64,000 bases of DNA from Streptomyces pactum (GCF_016031615.1 NZ_JACYXC010000001.1:62001-126000), one strand, 5' to 3'; counted from the stretch's first letter, positions 1 through 9,198 are shown. Made by a program: numbers and translations. The notes: generated by a model from the sequence alone, not told the origin.

Positions 1-93
1 AGCGCCGGGAACGCGATCGACATGCTCGGCGGCCGTGCCACCATGCCCTACACAACCGTTGCGGTCACCTCGACTCGCCTTCCTGCAGCCTGA
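1..93 (+). CDS. 3' end of an unidentified gene (truncated by window edge)
   Basis: Frame 1 is open from the first base to a TGA at 91-93 and gives about 30 residues ending in TSTRLPAA. The codons have the GC3 bias of real genes here. Too little remains to name a family, and it may equally be a chance open frame. Confidence 0.3.
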   Translation, partial: SAGNAIDMLGGRATMPYTTVAVTSTRLPAA

Positions 94-570
94 CCTTCGA
101 CAAACGTCGGGTGTCGTCGGGGCACCCGCGCACCGCCGGACCGGGTGGCCGCCGCTCAGGAGGCGGCCCGCGCCCGGGGGTCCACGACGATTGCGGGCGT
201 CCTCGCCGCCGGTCTTGTTCCGGACGCCGTGGTACCCGTGCTCCTCATAGTCCAGGAGCCCTCCCAGGAGTGCTGTCACTCCCGTGATCAACGCCGGACT
301 CATTCCCGGGACCGCCCTCCAGCACTCGGGGCGTCCCGGGGACGGTCCCGTCCGCTGATGCCGGTGCCCAGGACCCGGCGGCCGGCCCGCCGGCGCCCCG
401 GACCGGGTTCGGCGCCGTCGTCCAGGAGCCACTCGTCGGCGGCCCGCTCTGCGGCGGTCCGCGTGCGGGGGTCGCGGGGGCGGGGTCGGGCAGCGGCCGG
501 CCGGGGCCGAGAGGGCGGCGGGTGCTCATGACGGCAGTCTGCCGTGCCGCACCCTGCCCGCGGGCCGGGA
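94..570. other. stretch without a recognisable gene
   Basis: Several open frames cross this GC-rich stretch, but all are low-complexity Pro/Arg/Gly translations with no family resemblance. I see no RNA gene, repeat or clear promoter. Confidence 0.4.
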
Positions 571-800
571 TCAGGTGGTCGGTCGGCGCAGAGCGACGAC
601 GGTCGCATCGTCGCGGCGCAGCTGCCCGGTCTCCTGGTCCTTCTCGCCCTCGGCGGCGGCGACGAGCGCGTCCGCCAGGGTCTGCGGGTCGCCGGCGTAC
701 ACCCGGCACAGGCCCTCGGCCGTCTCCTGTGACACCTGGTCCACGTGGGCCGCATCCCGTCGTGCCTCACCGAGCACATCGACCGGTTCGGCGAGTACTC
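571..800 (-). pseudogene. C-terminal remnant of a SpoIIE/PP2C-type serine phosphatase
   Basis: The minus-strand frame ending with the stop at 571-573 reads VYAGDPQTLADALVAAAEGE and then RRDDATVVALRRP. This is the typical end of Streptomyces SpoIIE-like phosphatases (the metal-binding DDAT motif followed by a VALR strand). Upstream of about position 800 the frame loses all similarity, so the catalytic N-terminal part and any PAS/GAF sensor are absent. It is probably a decayed end fragment. The family call rests on the DDATVVALR motif and is moderate. Confidence 0.4.
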
Positions 801-913
801 CACCCACGCGCGGCGTCCAGCCCGAGGCGTACGGCCCGAAGCTGGACGCCGTCCCCATCCCGCTGCGCGACCAGGGCCTGACCGCCGTCGGCTTCGGCCA
901 GGCCGCACCTGAT

Positions 914-1609
914 TCAGTTGAGCGCTGTGTCGGCGGGTGCGGGCTCCGCGGCAGGCCCCTCGCCGGTGCGGGGGGTTTGGGTGCGGTAGGAGTGGCCGAG
1001 TTCCGGGCCGAGTCCGAAGTAGTGGCGGAAGTTGTAGATGAGGGGGCTCCAGGCGCCGGGGTCGATGTGGTCGGTGCCCGGAACGACGATGCGGGAGTCG
1101 GCGTGCACCTTGCACACGACTGCCTCGACGATGACGAAATCCCCGGAGACGTCCGGCTGCACCCGCTCGGCGCGGGCCTCCAGTTGAATCGGGCATCCGG
1201 CGACGCGAGGCGGCCGGACCAGGTGGGACGGCTCGCTGGTCAGACCGGCTGCGGCGAACTTGTCCGGCTCGAAGCGGCAGCCCTCGGGCTTGGTCGTGGG
1301 CACCGGATTCCGGCCGGTCAGCGGCGCCAGCCGCTCCACCGCCGGCCACTGGGTGGGGGCCGGCAGGTTGATGACCAGGTCGGGGCGGCTGCCGAGGTTG
1401 TACGCGGTCTGCCCCTCGCGGCCCAGCCCGATCACCACCGTCCGTCCGAGGGCCCAGGCGGAGGACATCGGGGCGAGGTTGAACGAGCCGTCCTGATTCT
1501 CTGTCGACAGGAGCACCACCGGTGTCCCGAAGTACAGGATGCTCGGCTCGATCTCCAGGTGGGTGGCGACTGTCTGTGCGGGCAGGGTGCTAAGTGGTGC
1601 CGTGTTCAT
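914..1609 (-). CDS. flavin reductase family protein (FMN-binding split barrel)
   Basis: The product is 231 aa, with start ATG at 1607-1609. The N-terminal half (YFGTPVVLLSTENQDGSFNL, then SSAWALGRTVVIGLG) and LVINLPAPTQWPAVERLAPLTG fit flavin-reductase-like split-barrel proteins. These bind FMN and either supply reduced flavin to a partner oxygenase or act on small substrates. The C-terminal part (IVVPGTDHIDP, IYNFRHYFGLG) is typical of a subgroup often annotated only as flavin reductase. No signal peptide is seen, so it is cytoplasmic. It diverges from an HTH regulator with about 55 bp between the starts, so the regulator probably controls it. The physiological partner is unknown. Confidence 0.85.
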   Translation of the reverse strand: MNTAPLSTLPAQTVATHLEIEPSILYFGTPVVLLSTENQDGSFNLAPMSSAWALGRTVVIGLGREGQTAYNLGSRPDLVINLPAPTQWPAVERLAPLTGRNPVPTTKPEGCRFEPDKFAAAGLTSEPSHLVRPPRVAGCPIQLEARAERVQPDVSGDFVIVEAVVCKVHADSRIVVPGTDHIDPGAWSPLIYNFRHYFGLGPELGHSYRTQTPRTGEGPAAEPAPADTALN

Positions 1610-1665
1610 GGCGAGGAGCCTAGGGTCCGGTTGTTTCGGCCGGGGCCGAAGCGTTCCAGGTGACA

Positions 1666-2394
1666 ATGGACCGCATGGACACACAGCGCGCGCAGGTAGC
1701 CGGTCCCGACCTGGCCACCGTGGCGAAGCTTCTGGCCGACGGTACGCGGGCGGGCTTCTGTCTGGCCCTGCTCGACGGCCGGGCTTGGACAGCGACGGAA
1801 TTGGCACGTCACGCGGGGGTGGCGCCCTCGACCGCGACTGAGCACTTGCACGCGCTCGTCCGCGGAAACCTGCTGGCCGAGGAACGGCAGGGCCGCCACC
1901 GCTACGTGCGCCTGGCCGGCCCGCACGTCGCCGAGCTGGTCGAGAGCCTCGCCGCGATGGCGCCCGAGCGCACCCCGGCGCCCCGTTCCCTGTCGGCGGC
2001 CGGCCGCCGGCAGGCCCTCGCCCACGCCCGCACCTGCTACGACCACCTTGCCGGGGCCGTCGGGGTCGCCATCACCGATGCGATGCTGGAGCGGAGGCTG
2101 CTGCACCTGGAGCATGGACTCGGGCTCACCGGCGCCGGGGCGACCTGGCTCGAAGATCTCGGCATCGCCGTCCCGACCGGCACGCGCCGGCCGTCGGTAC
2201 GGTCATGTCTGGACTGGACCGAGCGCCGCCCCCACCTGGCCGGCGCCGTCGGTGCCGCCCTGTGCCGTCACGCGTTCGACACAGGCTGGATCACTCCCGT
2301 CGGTACCACGCGTGCCGTCGCCGTCACCCCCCTCGGCCGGCAGGCCCTCCGCCGCCACCTCGGCCTGTCCGATGAACTCCTGTCGCGAAACTGA
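1666..2394 (+). CDS. ArsR-like winged-helix transcriptional regulator
   Basis: The product is about 242 aa. Residues 10-75 form a winged helix: KLLADGTRAGFCLALLDGRA, then the recognition-helix region ELARHAGVAPSTATEHLHAL and the wing RQGRHRYVRLAG. A long C-terminal region (about 90-240) has no obvious metal-binding Cys motif. Its RRLLHLEHGLGLTGAGATWLE and CLDWTERRPHLAGAVGAALC segments are typical of Streptomyces ArsR-family regulators of this size. Starts are possible at 1660 (GTG), 1666 (ATG) and 1675 (ATG). No strong RBS separates them, and 1666 is a compromise. Being divergent from the flavin reductase, it is the likely repressor of that gene and itself. Confidence 0.85.
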   Translation: MDRMDTQRAQVAGPDLATVAKLLADGTRAGFCLALLDGRAWTATELARHAGVAPSTATEHLHALVRGNLLAEERQGRHRYVRLAGPHVAELVESLAAMAPERTPAPRSLSAAGRRQALAHARTCYDHLAGAVGVAITDAMLERRLLHLEHGLGLTGAGATWLEDLGIAVPTGTRRPSVRSCLDWTERRPHLAGAVGAALCRHAFDTGWITPVGTTRAVAVTPLGRQALRRHLGLSDELLSRN

Positions 2395-2813
2395 GTAGCT
2401 CTGAGAGACCGCGGACCCCCACAGGACCGTGTCCGGTTTGCCCCTGTTCTCCGTACTCGCAACCGCTGCCGTCCCCGGCCGGCAGCGGGCCCGGCCGGGC
2501 GACTCTTCGAACCCCTGGCCCGTGCCGCCTTCACCGGCAGCGTCTGCGCGGGGCTGCGGGCCGACGCCTTCACCCCGCGCCGCCTCGGTTCCTCGCCCAC
2601 GCCGTCCTTCTTGACGCCGGCCGGGTGCAGGCGGCCCGGACCGTGCCGTACGGGACGAGCCCGCGTCGCCGGCGGGTCTGCACGCGCTGTTCGTCACCGA
2701 GCTGTGGCTTACGCTCCTCCCCTCGCGCCGGACGTGGCGGGAAGGCACCGCCGTGACGGAGACCTCACGCCGAGGAGCACCGTCCTGCGGGTCGGGCGTC
2801 CGATGTGTCTGGC
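2395..2813. other. gap without a supported gene
   Basis: Open frames here (for example from 2429 and 2611 on the plus strand) change composition every few tens of residues and match nothing I recognise. It may hold decayed coding sequence. No repeats or hairpins stand out. Confidence 0.35.
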
Positions 2814-3482
2814 CTATCCGCCGCCCGGGCCGAAGAGCGCGCCCTGCACCGGTGTGCCCCGCGGTGGCCGCGGGCGTGGCTGCAGCCCGGCGGCGGCGTC
2901 CAGCTCCAGCAGACTCCGCCAGTGCCCGGCCTGCGCCCCCTCCTTCAGCAGGCGGCGGAAGACCTCAGCCGTCGCCTCCACGTCGGGCATCGCGCGATGC
3001 CGGTACGCCGGCTTGGGGATGCCGTAGTAGCGCAGCAGCTCATCCAGCCCGCAGGAGGACAGGCCGGGCAAGACCTTCCTGGCCATGCGCACGGTGTCCA
3101 CCAGCGGGGTTGCCGCGAGGGTGGGGCAGTGTGCGCGCTGCCGGGCGATCAGCCCGGCCTCCGTCGAGGCGTGCTGGGCCACGAGCCGGTACGGAGGTGC
3201 GGTGAGCAGCCGGTCCAGGTCACCGAGCACCCGGGCAGCCGGAGCGGCGGCGCGCAGCGCGGCCGCGGTGATCCCGTGGATGGTGTCCCGTGCGGTGACC
3301 GGCACGTCGTCCGGCGGGCGGATCAGTGCCTCGAACCGGCCGTCCTCCACCAAGGTTCCGTCGCGCACGACCAGCGCAGCGGCGGCCACTTCGACGGGCT
3401 CGGCGGGCCGGCCGGCCGGGGTCAGCGCCTCGAAGTCGATCACAACAAACGTGTGGTGGCGCAGAGCGGTCAGGATGTCCAT
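2814..3482 (-). CDS. DEDDh-type 3'-5' exonuclease
   Basis: The product is 222 aa, with start ATG at 3480-3482 preceded by AGGAGATGTCTCG. The three exonuclease motifs are present: ExoI as FVVIDFEALTP (D and E), ExoII region around AQHASTEAGLI, and ExoIII as HRAMPDVEATAEVF, giving the H...D pair of the DnaQ/epsilon superfamily. Such proteins remove nucleotides from 3' ends using two metal ions. Whether this one acts on DNA or RNA cannot be told. The Pro/Gly-rich tail after residue 200 is outside the fold. Its upstream neighbour is a decayed PKS fragment, so it is probably transcribed alone. Confidence 0.85.
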   Translation of the reverse strand: MDILTALRHHTFVVIDFEALTPAGRPAEPVEVAAAALVVRDGTLVEDGRFEALIRPPDDVPVTARDTIHGITAAALRAAAPAARVLGDLDRLLTAPPYRLVAQHASTEAGLIARQRAHCPTLAATPLVDTVRMARKVLPGLSSCGLDELLRYYGIPKPAYRHRAMPDVEATAEVFRRLLKEGAQAGHWRSLLELDAAAGLQPRPRPPRGTPVQGALFGPGGG

Positions 3483-3701
3483 CGAGACATCTCCTGTCGG
3501 ACGGGAGCTGCTGGAGTTCCTCCTTCCGATGGCAGTGCGGAAGGAGACGGCCGGCAGACGGTCTACCGCACGCGTCGCGTTCGGGCGCGGAATTCGTGGC
3601 GTCGTGGCCTTCCGGCAGGCAGCGGTGCGAGGCGGCGCACCGGGTTGAACCGGTGGGCCAGGGTGGGTGATGGCGGGAGGGACAACGGTCGGGTCGTTCG
3701 T

Positions 3702-4640
3702 CGTGGTCACCAGCGGCAGACCGGTGGCAGCGCTCAGCCTGCGCCGCAGTTCCACCGCCGTGACCGACTCCGGTCCCAGTCCCGCAGACCCGCCTCGGGG
3801 CCGACGGTGTCGGAACCGCCGTAGCCCAGCACCGCTGCCAACTGCGAGCGCACCACGTCGAGCAGCAGCCGGTGCCGCTCCTCCTCCGGCAGCGCGGCCA
3901 CCTGCTCCGACGCCACGGTCCACTCCGGCGCCTGCCCGTGCCGACCGGGCCCCCGGACCGCCGCCCGCCGGTCGCGAACGGCCGGGATGTCGTCGAACAC
4001 GGCAGTCGATGACCGCTCCGCCAGGTGGTCCGCGACGTCGCCCCAGTGGATGTCGCCGAAGGCGAGGGTCTCGCCGGGGCTCTCCGCGAGCACCCGTTCC
4101 AGCACCGGCCCGACCAGTTCTTCGGGCATCGGCCGCTGCCAGCCTCCGCCGAGGTACGGATCGGCGTCGACGGCCTCGGTGCCGACGGCGGACGCGGTGC
4201 ACCGGCCGAGGGCGAGCAGGGACGCGGCCCGGCCCTGGGCCCGGCGGCGTTCCACGAGCGCGCCCAGCAGCGCCGCCGCGGGCGCCTGCTCCTGGTGGTC
4301 CGGCACCGCGAGGAAGCCGGCCAGCGGAACGCACACCACGAAGGACTCCAGCTCCATGACTGCGGTGAGTGCGTCGAGGTGGAGCACCGGCAGGGTGAGC
4401 TCGCGGGTCCGCTCCTCCGCCGGTGCCCGCCGGTGCGGTGGGGATGAACGTCAGGACGCGGGTCAGCGGGTGCTCCACGGGCATCTTGGCGAGGATTTCC
4501 GCGAGAGCGGCGCGATCGCCGACGTCGCAGGAGTCCACCGTGGCCCGCGCGCCGGTCGTGGCGAGCCGGGAGCGGACAGCATCGGCGTCTCCTCCCTCCC
4601 GCACCAGGACCACGATGTGTTCCGCGCCCTGGTCGGGCGG
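3702..4640 (-). pseudogene. decayed type I polyketide synthase fragment (KR-ACP)
   Basis: Reading the minus strand from about 4640, one frame gives GAEHIVVLVREGGDADAVRS and CDVGDRAALAEILAKMPVEH, the NADPH-fold half of a modular PKS ketoreductase. From about 4387 another frame gives LHLDALTAVMELESFVVCVP and LLGALVERRRAQGRAASLLA, the C-terminal half of the KR. The next segment, LLLDVVRSQLAAVLGYGG, is the start of an acyl-carrier protein, but the frame changes again before GPESVTAVELRRRLSAATG, which carries the phosphopantetheine-type serine. At least two frame changes and missing active-site blocks show it is dead. No other PKS module lies within the window, so this is a lone relic. Confidence 0.75.
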
Positions 4641-4840
4641 CAGAGGCCGCGGCGTTCCCGCACCGCAGCCGAGGAGCCGCCTCACCCCCTGCCCGGAGCA
4701 CACCGGCCACCACTCCGCTCGGCCGAACCGACCTCCGACGGTGTACCGCTGGTGTTCGCCGCCGGCGACCGTCTCGCCGGTACACCCCGCACCGGGGGTG
4801 TGTCCGGCCGCGTCCGGCAGGCGGCCGCGGCGGGTACGGG

Positions 4841-4878
4841 AGCGGGCCCGTGAGCCTGTGGGAGGTCACGGGCCCGCT
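4841..4878 (-). terminator. hairpin terminator of the S8 peptidase gene
   Basis: A perfect 13-bp stem, AGCGGGCCCGTGA pairing with TCACGGGCCCGCT, has a 12-nt loop and lies 25 bp past the stop of the minus-strand peptidase gene. There is no U-tract, as is usual in Streptomyces. Confidence 0.65.
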
Positions 4879-4902
4879 GCGGCGCCGTCGGGTCGGGACG
4901 GA

Positions 4903-6708
4903 TCAGAAGGTGAGGTTCCAGCTGTCGATCGTCCCGGTGTCACGGGTGGCGATGTCCCGCACCCTGAGCTTCCAGGTGCCGTTCGCCGTCTCCGCCGAGG
5001 CGTCGACCGTGTAGGTCTTGGCCACGTTGTCCGTACCGTCGCTGTCGGCGAAGTCCTCCAGCGGGTACACGGTCCCGTCGGGCGCCACCAGCGACAGGAC
5101 GAGGTCACCGCGGTAGGTGTGCTTGATGTCCACACCGGCCTTGAGGGTGGCCGGGGCGTTGCCGCTCACCCCGCTCACCGTGATGGGGCTCTCCACGGTG
5201 GCGTTGTCGGCGATGGCCATGTCGTCGAGGTTCTGGAAGCTCTTGCCGGGCGGCTGAGTGGCACCGCCGACGGCCTTCAGCGCGTCGGTCTCGCCCTCGC
5301 CGAAGAAGCCGTTCTTCGCCGTGGTCCCGGTGCAGCGGCGGTCGGCGGGGCAGGGCAGGTCCCTCGCCTGGGCGGCGAGACGGCTGCGGATGTCGGCGGG
5401 GGTGAGCGACGGGTTGACGCTGACCATCAGTGCCGCCACGCCGGTGACGTGCGGGGAGGCCATCGACGTACCGCTCAGGTTGCCGTACTTGCCACCCGGG
5501 AGGGTCGAGTAGACGCCGCTCGCCCCGTCACCGCCGGGGGCGGCGATGTCGATGACGTCCGTGCCGAAGTTGGAGTAGGACGCCTTGCCCGAACCCTTGC
5601 CGGTGGCCGACACCGTCACCACACCGGGCAGTTCGGTGGGGATGTCGATGCAGGCGTTGGTGAGGGTCCGCCGGACCGGTGTGGAGTCGTTGGGGCTGGA
5701 CGTGTCCGTGGTCTTGTTGGCGAGGTCGTAGTCGGAGTTGCCCGCCGCGGCGACCTGCAGGGAGCCCTTGCTCTCGGCGTACGCCTGGGCGCGCCGGACG
5801 CCCTCGATGATGGCGCCCTGGTCGAGGTCGTCGGGGCAGTTGAACATCCACGGATCGGTGTAGTAGCTGTTGTTGGTGACCTTGAAGCCGTGGTCACCGG
5901 CCCACACGAAGCCGCAGATGGTGTTCTCGGCGAAGAACAGGCCGCTGCCGGGCTCGGCGATGCGGACGGAGGAGATCTTCACGTTCGGCGCCACGCCGAT
6001 GACGCCCTTGCCGTTCTTCGCGGCGGCGATCGTGCCCGCGACGTGGGTCCCGTGGGTGTCGACGTCGCGCCAGGCGCCCGCCCGGGTGTCGGGCCTGCCG
6101 TAGGCGCAGGACACCGAGTCGGCGGCGTTGAAGTTGGGGGCCAGGTCCTGGTGCCGGTCGTCGACGCCCGTGTCGAGCACGCCCACCTTGACCGTGGCGG
6201 AGCCGGTCGTGACCGCCCACGCCTTGTCGGCGTTGATCTGGGTCATGTCCCAGCGGTTGGTCTCGGTCAGGGTGGTGGGGGTCTGCGAGGGCGTGGAGGG
6301 CAGGGCCGGGTTGTAGGCGTCGGCCGGCACGTCCGAGGTCCGGGTGGCTCCGACCTGCTGGACGCCGGAGACCCCGCGCATCGTGGCGGCGAAGGAGGCG
6401 GACGCCGAGTGGGCGACGACGACACCGATCGCGTCGTAGTGGGCGAAGACGGTACCGCCGTTGTCCGTGACGGCGGAGCGGACCGACGTCGTGTCACCGG
6501 GGGCGGTGATGACCAGGTAGGCACGGGTGCCGGCGGCCCAGGCGCCGGAGGCCGAGGCGGTGGACGACGTGGTGGACGACGAGGCCGGTGCGGAGGCGGA
6601 CGCGGGGGCGGCGCCGGCGAGCCCGGCGGGTGCCAGGATCGTCAGCGCCGCGCCGGCGGCGGCCAGGGCCAGGGTCGCCGGGCGCAGGCGTCTGGATATG
6701 AGGGTCAA
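4903..6708 (-). CDS. secreted S8 (subtilisin) serine peptidase with C-terminal P domain
   Basis: The product is 601 aa. The best start is TTG at 6706-6708, placed 5 nt behind GGAGG. The ATA/TCC/AGA codons then lead into a Tat/Sec-like signal (SRRLRPATLALAAAGAALTI followed by an Ala-rich stretch). An I9-like propeptide region (AYLVITAPGDTTSVRSAV) precedes the catalytic domain. That domain has Asp in VGVLDTGVDDRHQDL, His in DTHGTHVAGTIAA, oxyanion Asn in QVAAAGNSDYD and Ser in SGTSMASPHVTGVAAL. The last ~100 residues (TVESPITVSGV to DTGTIDSWNLTF) form a proprotein-convertase P domain that stabilises the protease. It is probably exported and self-processed, acting as a general extracellular protease. 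A strong hairpin follows the stop. Confidence 0.95.
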   Translation of the reverse strand: MTLISRRLRPATLALAAAGAALTILAPAGLAGAAPASASAPASSSTTSSTASASGAWAAGTRAYLVITAPGDTTSVRSAVTDNGGTVFAHYDAIGVVVAHSASASFAATMRGVSGVQQVGATRTSDVPADAYNPALPSTPSQTPTTLTETNRWDMTQINADKAWAVTTGSATVKVGVLDTGVDDRHQDLAPNFNAADSVSCAYGRPDTRAGAWRDVDTHGTHVAGTIAAAKNGKGVIGVAPNVKISSVRIAEPGSGLFFAENTICGFVWAGDHGFKVTNNSYYTDPWMFNCPDDLDQGAIIEGVRRAQAYAESKGSLQVAAAGNSDYDLANKTTDTSSPNDSTPVRRTLTNACIDIPTELPGVVTVSATGKGSGKASYSNFGTDVIDIAAPGGDGASGVYSTLPGGKYGNLSGTSMASPHVTGVAALMVSVNPSLTPADIRSRLAAQARDLPCPADRRCTGTTAKNGFFGEGETDALKAVGGATQPPGKSFQNLDDMAIADNATVESPITVSGVSGNAPATLKAGVDIKHTYRGDLVLSLVAPDGTVYPLEDFADSDGTDNVAKTYTVDASAETANGTWKLRVRDIATRDTGTIDSWNLTF

Positions 6709-7234
6709 GGGGTCCTCCGAGGAACCACGGGTGGGGGGTGAACCATCCCTCCGCGCGAGGGACGGACACAACATGCCGGATGTCCGCCGTGAGCAACAGG
6801 GTTCGTCCGTCGGCAACTCGGCCGGGCGCCCGGGACGGCCCGGGCCGCAGGGAAAACCCGGTACGGGTCCCGGTACCCCGGTGCGGGAAGACCCCGTGCC
6901 GGTGAGGGTGGCGGGGTGCGCCCGAGGGTGCCGGCGGATGAGCCCCGCCCGGCCTTCCCCGTCCGGCGTGTCCCCCCTGGTCTCCCGGCTTTCCCCTTTC
7001 CTGCCTCCTCCTGCTTCCTCGGTCCCCGATCTCCTGCCGGACGCCGGTCCGCCCGGGCTGTTTCCGCCACCTCTTTTCCCCGGTCGCCGCCGGATCACGG
7101 CCCGGTGGTCCGCCCCGGCCCCGGCCCGCTCCGGTGCGGGCCGCATCCCCCGGTGCGAGCGGCCGTACGACGTCGGCGGCACCGCGGCCGTCAGCGTCCC
7201 ACCGGGTCGGCCTTAGGCGCCGCCTCCGGGCTCG
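6709..7234. other. intergenic region upstream of the S8 peptidase
   Basis: This region carries the peptidase promoter on the minus strand and the end of the MerR operon. A minus-strand frame at 7191-7388 (LTLPTPLDDGDLLALTSPEA) is better structured than its surroundings and may be the displaced C terminus of the MerR gene product or an unrelated remnant. Nothing else is recognisable. Confidence 0.35.
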
Positions 7235-8407
7235 TCAGTGCCAGGAGATCGCCGTCGTCGAGCGGGGTGGGAAGGGTGAGGGTGGCCGGAGGTTCGGTTC
7301 CGCCGGACACGTGGGCCTCGCCGTGGCCGCCGCGGCTGACGGCGGTGAGGTCCGCTCCCGGGGGTGCGGCGACCGCCCGTGGCCGCACCCCGCCCCGCGG
7401 TGCTGGTCCTGGTGGGCTCCGACAAGGGCTGAGGCGACGAGGGCGACAGCGCTGTCGTCATCGCGGGCCAGTTGGCGCAGGACTTCCTGCGCGGTCGTGC
7501 CCGGGATCTCGACCAGCGCCTGAGTCAGGCGGATCCGCGTCGCGGAGTCCGCGGTGGGCGCGGCCAGCGCGCCGACCAGGGCGGTCGTGATCCGGTCCGT
7601 GCACGCGGGGTTCCGGGACAGCGATCCCAGGACCTCCGCCGCGTCGACGTCGTTGACCCCCTCCACCACCATGCTGACGAGTGCGGGCACGGCCGCGGCC
7701 ACACCCTGCCTGCCCAGAGCCAGAGCAGCGTGACCGCGCACCGTCGTGTCCGGGTCGGTGAGGGCGTCGGTCAGCACTGCGGTGGCACCCGGAGCCTCCG
7801 GTATCTCGGCGATCGCCAGCACCGCGCGCCGCCGGATGCCGGCGTCCTGCGAGTGCGTGCCGGCGTGCAGCGTCGCCACGCCGTCGCCGCCTGATCGGGC
7901 GAGCGCCCAACGCAGGGCGCCCGCGACGTGCGGGTCGGGCTCGGCCAGGATCGCTTCGGCCAGCAGTTCGGCGGGTACCGACGCACTCTCCGGCCGGGTC
8001 AGGACGGCCCGCTGTCTGCGCGCTGCGTCGGCCGAGCTGAGTTCCCTCATCAGGGCGACGATGCGCAGCACGTGCTGCCAGTCGGTGGGGGCCGACGCGT
8101 CGATCGCACGGAGCCGCTCAAGCAACTCCTGTTCCCGTGCCAGGCGGTCCTCGGTCCGCCGGACGAGGTCGCTGACCAGGTCGGACGGTGTGAAGGCAGG
8201 GTCCTGCAGGGCCTGCCCGATCTGCTTGAGCGAGAGCCCGAGGGACCGCAGGCTCTCCACGTGGAAGATGGTGCGGACGTCCTCGGCGGAGTATTCGCGG
8301 TAGCCACCGACGGTGCGGCCCGTGGGCCGCACCAGTCCCAGGGCGTCGTAGTGCCGGAGCATCCGGGTGCTCACCCCGGAGCGGCGGGCCACCTCGCCGA
8401 TCAGCAC
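7235..8407 (-). CDS. MerR-family regulator fused to HEAT repeats
   Basis: The product is 390 aa. Residues 1-70 are a canonical MerR winged helix (MLIGEVARRSGVSTRMLRHY, then LVRPTGRTVGGYREYSAEDV). A dimerisation helix follows (RRTEDRLAREQELLERLRAI). Residues about 140-310 are HEAT/PBS-lyase-like repeats (AGIRRRAVLAIAEIPEAPGA, TTVRGHAALALGRQGVAAAV) instead of a short effector domain. The last ~80 residues, after VASALVGAHQ, become low-complexity, which may indicate a frame change near 7450. The ATG overlaps the end of the upstream HEAT-repeat gene by 7 nt, so the two are translationally coupled. A MerR-type operator lies before that gene, implying autoregulation. The ligand is unknown. Confidence 0.88.
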   Translation of the reverse strand: MLIGEVARRSGVSTRMLRHYDALGLVRPTGRTVGGYREYSAEDVRTIFHVESLRSLGLSLKQIGQALQDPAFTPSDLVSDLVRRTEDRLAREQELLERLRAIDASAPTDWQHVLRIVALMRELSSADAARRQRAVLTRPESASVPAELLAEAILAEPDPHVAGALRWALARSGGDGVATLHAGTHSQDAGIRRRAVLAIAEIPEAPGATAVLTDALTDPDTTVRGHAALALGRQGVAAAVPALVSMVVEGVNDVDAAEVLGSLSRNPACTDRITTALVGALAAPTADSATRIRLTQALVEIPGTTAQEVLRQLARDDDSAVALVASALVGAHQDQHRGAGCGHGRSPHPRERTSPPSAAAATARPTCPAEPNLRPPSPFPPRSTTAISWH

Positions 8408-9186
8408 ACTGTCCCCTCCTGGGCATTGGCGGTCTCCGCGGCCGCCGTCAGCTCGGCCGTCTCCGCCGGTCCGGCGGTTTCCGAGGTCGCGGCGTCCGCT
8501 GACGCGGCGGCGGCAGCAACTCCTTCCGGGCCGAGTGCGACCACGCGCTTCGCCTCGTCGAGGGCCACGTCGAAACCGGTCTCCGGGTCCTGCCGGAGCA
8601 GCTCGGTGGCACGGGCGTGCGCGGCCACCGCCGGGTCGGAACTCTTCATGGCTCCCGCCAGGGCGGGTTCGATCGTGTCACCGAGGTCGACCAGGGCCCG
8701 GCTCAGACTCAGCTGCACCTTGCGGTCGCCACGGCCGAGGTGCAGAACCAGTTCGTCGGCCAGGTCCTTCTTCTCGTCGTCGGGCACGAGGACGACCGCG
8801 ACCCGCCACGCGGTCCGCGCGACCTCGTCGTCGGCGTCCCGCAGCATGTCGCGGGTGATCCAGGTCCACGTGCTCTTGTCACCGATCTTGGACAGTGTGT
8901 GCAGGGCCTGGCCGCGGGCCCGGGGCCGCTCGGATGCGAGCTCCCGGCGGATCCGGGGCAGGGTGACCTCCGGCGGGAGGCGGGTCAGCGCCCAGGACAG
9001 CATGTCTCGTACGAAGAAGTCCGGCTCGATCCCGCACCGCTCGACGAGTATCTCCAGGAACACGGGGTCGGGGTTCGAGCCGATCGCCAGAGCGGCCCGG
9101 AGCCGGACCGACGCATGTTCGGCGCCCAGGGCGTTGAACAAACGGGTGTTCTGTGGGGTCGTGTCGGTCGTGTTGATCGGTACCAC
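8401..9186 (-). CDS. HEAT-repeat protein, operon partner of the MerR-HEAT regulator
   Basis: The product is 261 aa. It is built of about five 30-40-residue alpha-helical repeats (NALGAEHASVRLRAALAIGS, CGIEPDFFVRDMLSWALTRL, SERPRARGQALHTLSKIGDK, ARTAWRVAVVLVPDDEKKDL) typical of HEAT/ARM solenoids. An Ala/Thr-rich tail follows. No signal peptide is present, so it is probably a cytosolic protein-binding scaffold. The only in-frame start is GTG at 9184-9186. A purine-rich GGAGGAG abuts it directly, and the predicted transcription start is only about 6 nt upstream, so translation may be nearly leaderless. It is coupled to the downstream MerR gene. The two may form a sensor pair through their shared HEAT architecture (inference). 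Confidence 0.8.
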   Translation of the reverse strand: MVPINTTDTTPQNTRLFNALGAEHASVRLRAALAIGSNPDPVFLEILVERCGIEPDFFVRDMLSWALTRLPPEVTLPRIRRELASERPRARGQALHTLSKIGDKSTWTWITRDMLRDADDEVARTAWRVAVVLVPDDEKKDLADELVLHLGRGDRKVQLSLSRALVDLGDTIEPALAGAMKSSDPAVAAHARATELLRQDPETGFDVALDEAKRVVALGPEGVAAAAASADAATSETAGPAETAELTAAAETANAQEGTVC

Positions 9187-9198
9187 CTCCTCCGCCCC

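Noticed and set aside
806..918. Plus-strand fragment PEAYGPKLDAVPIPLRDQGL resembling an IclR-type effector end
   Set aside because: Too short, no HTH or flanking similarity, and the resemblance is to a generic motif.
4423..6741. 772-aa plus-strand open frame
   Set aside because: Antisense to the S8 peptidase with its intact catalytic triad. Val/Gly/Asp-rich translation without domains.
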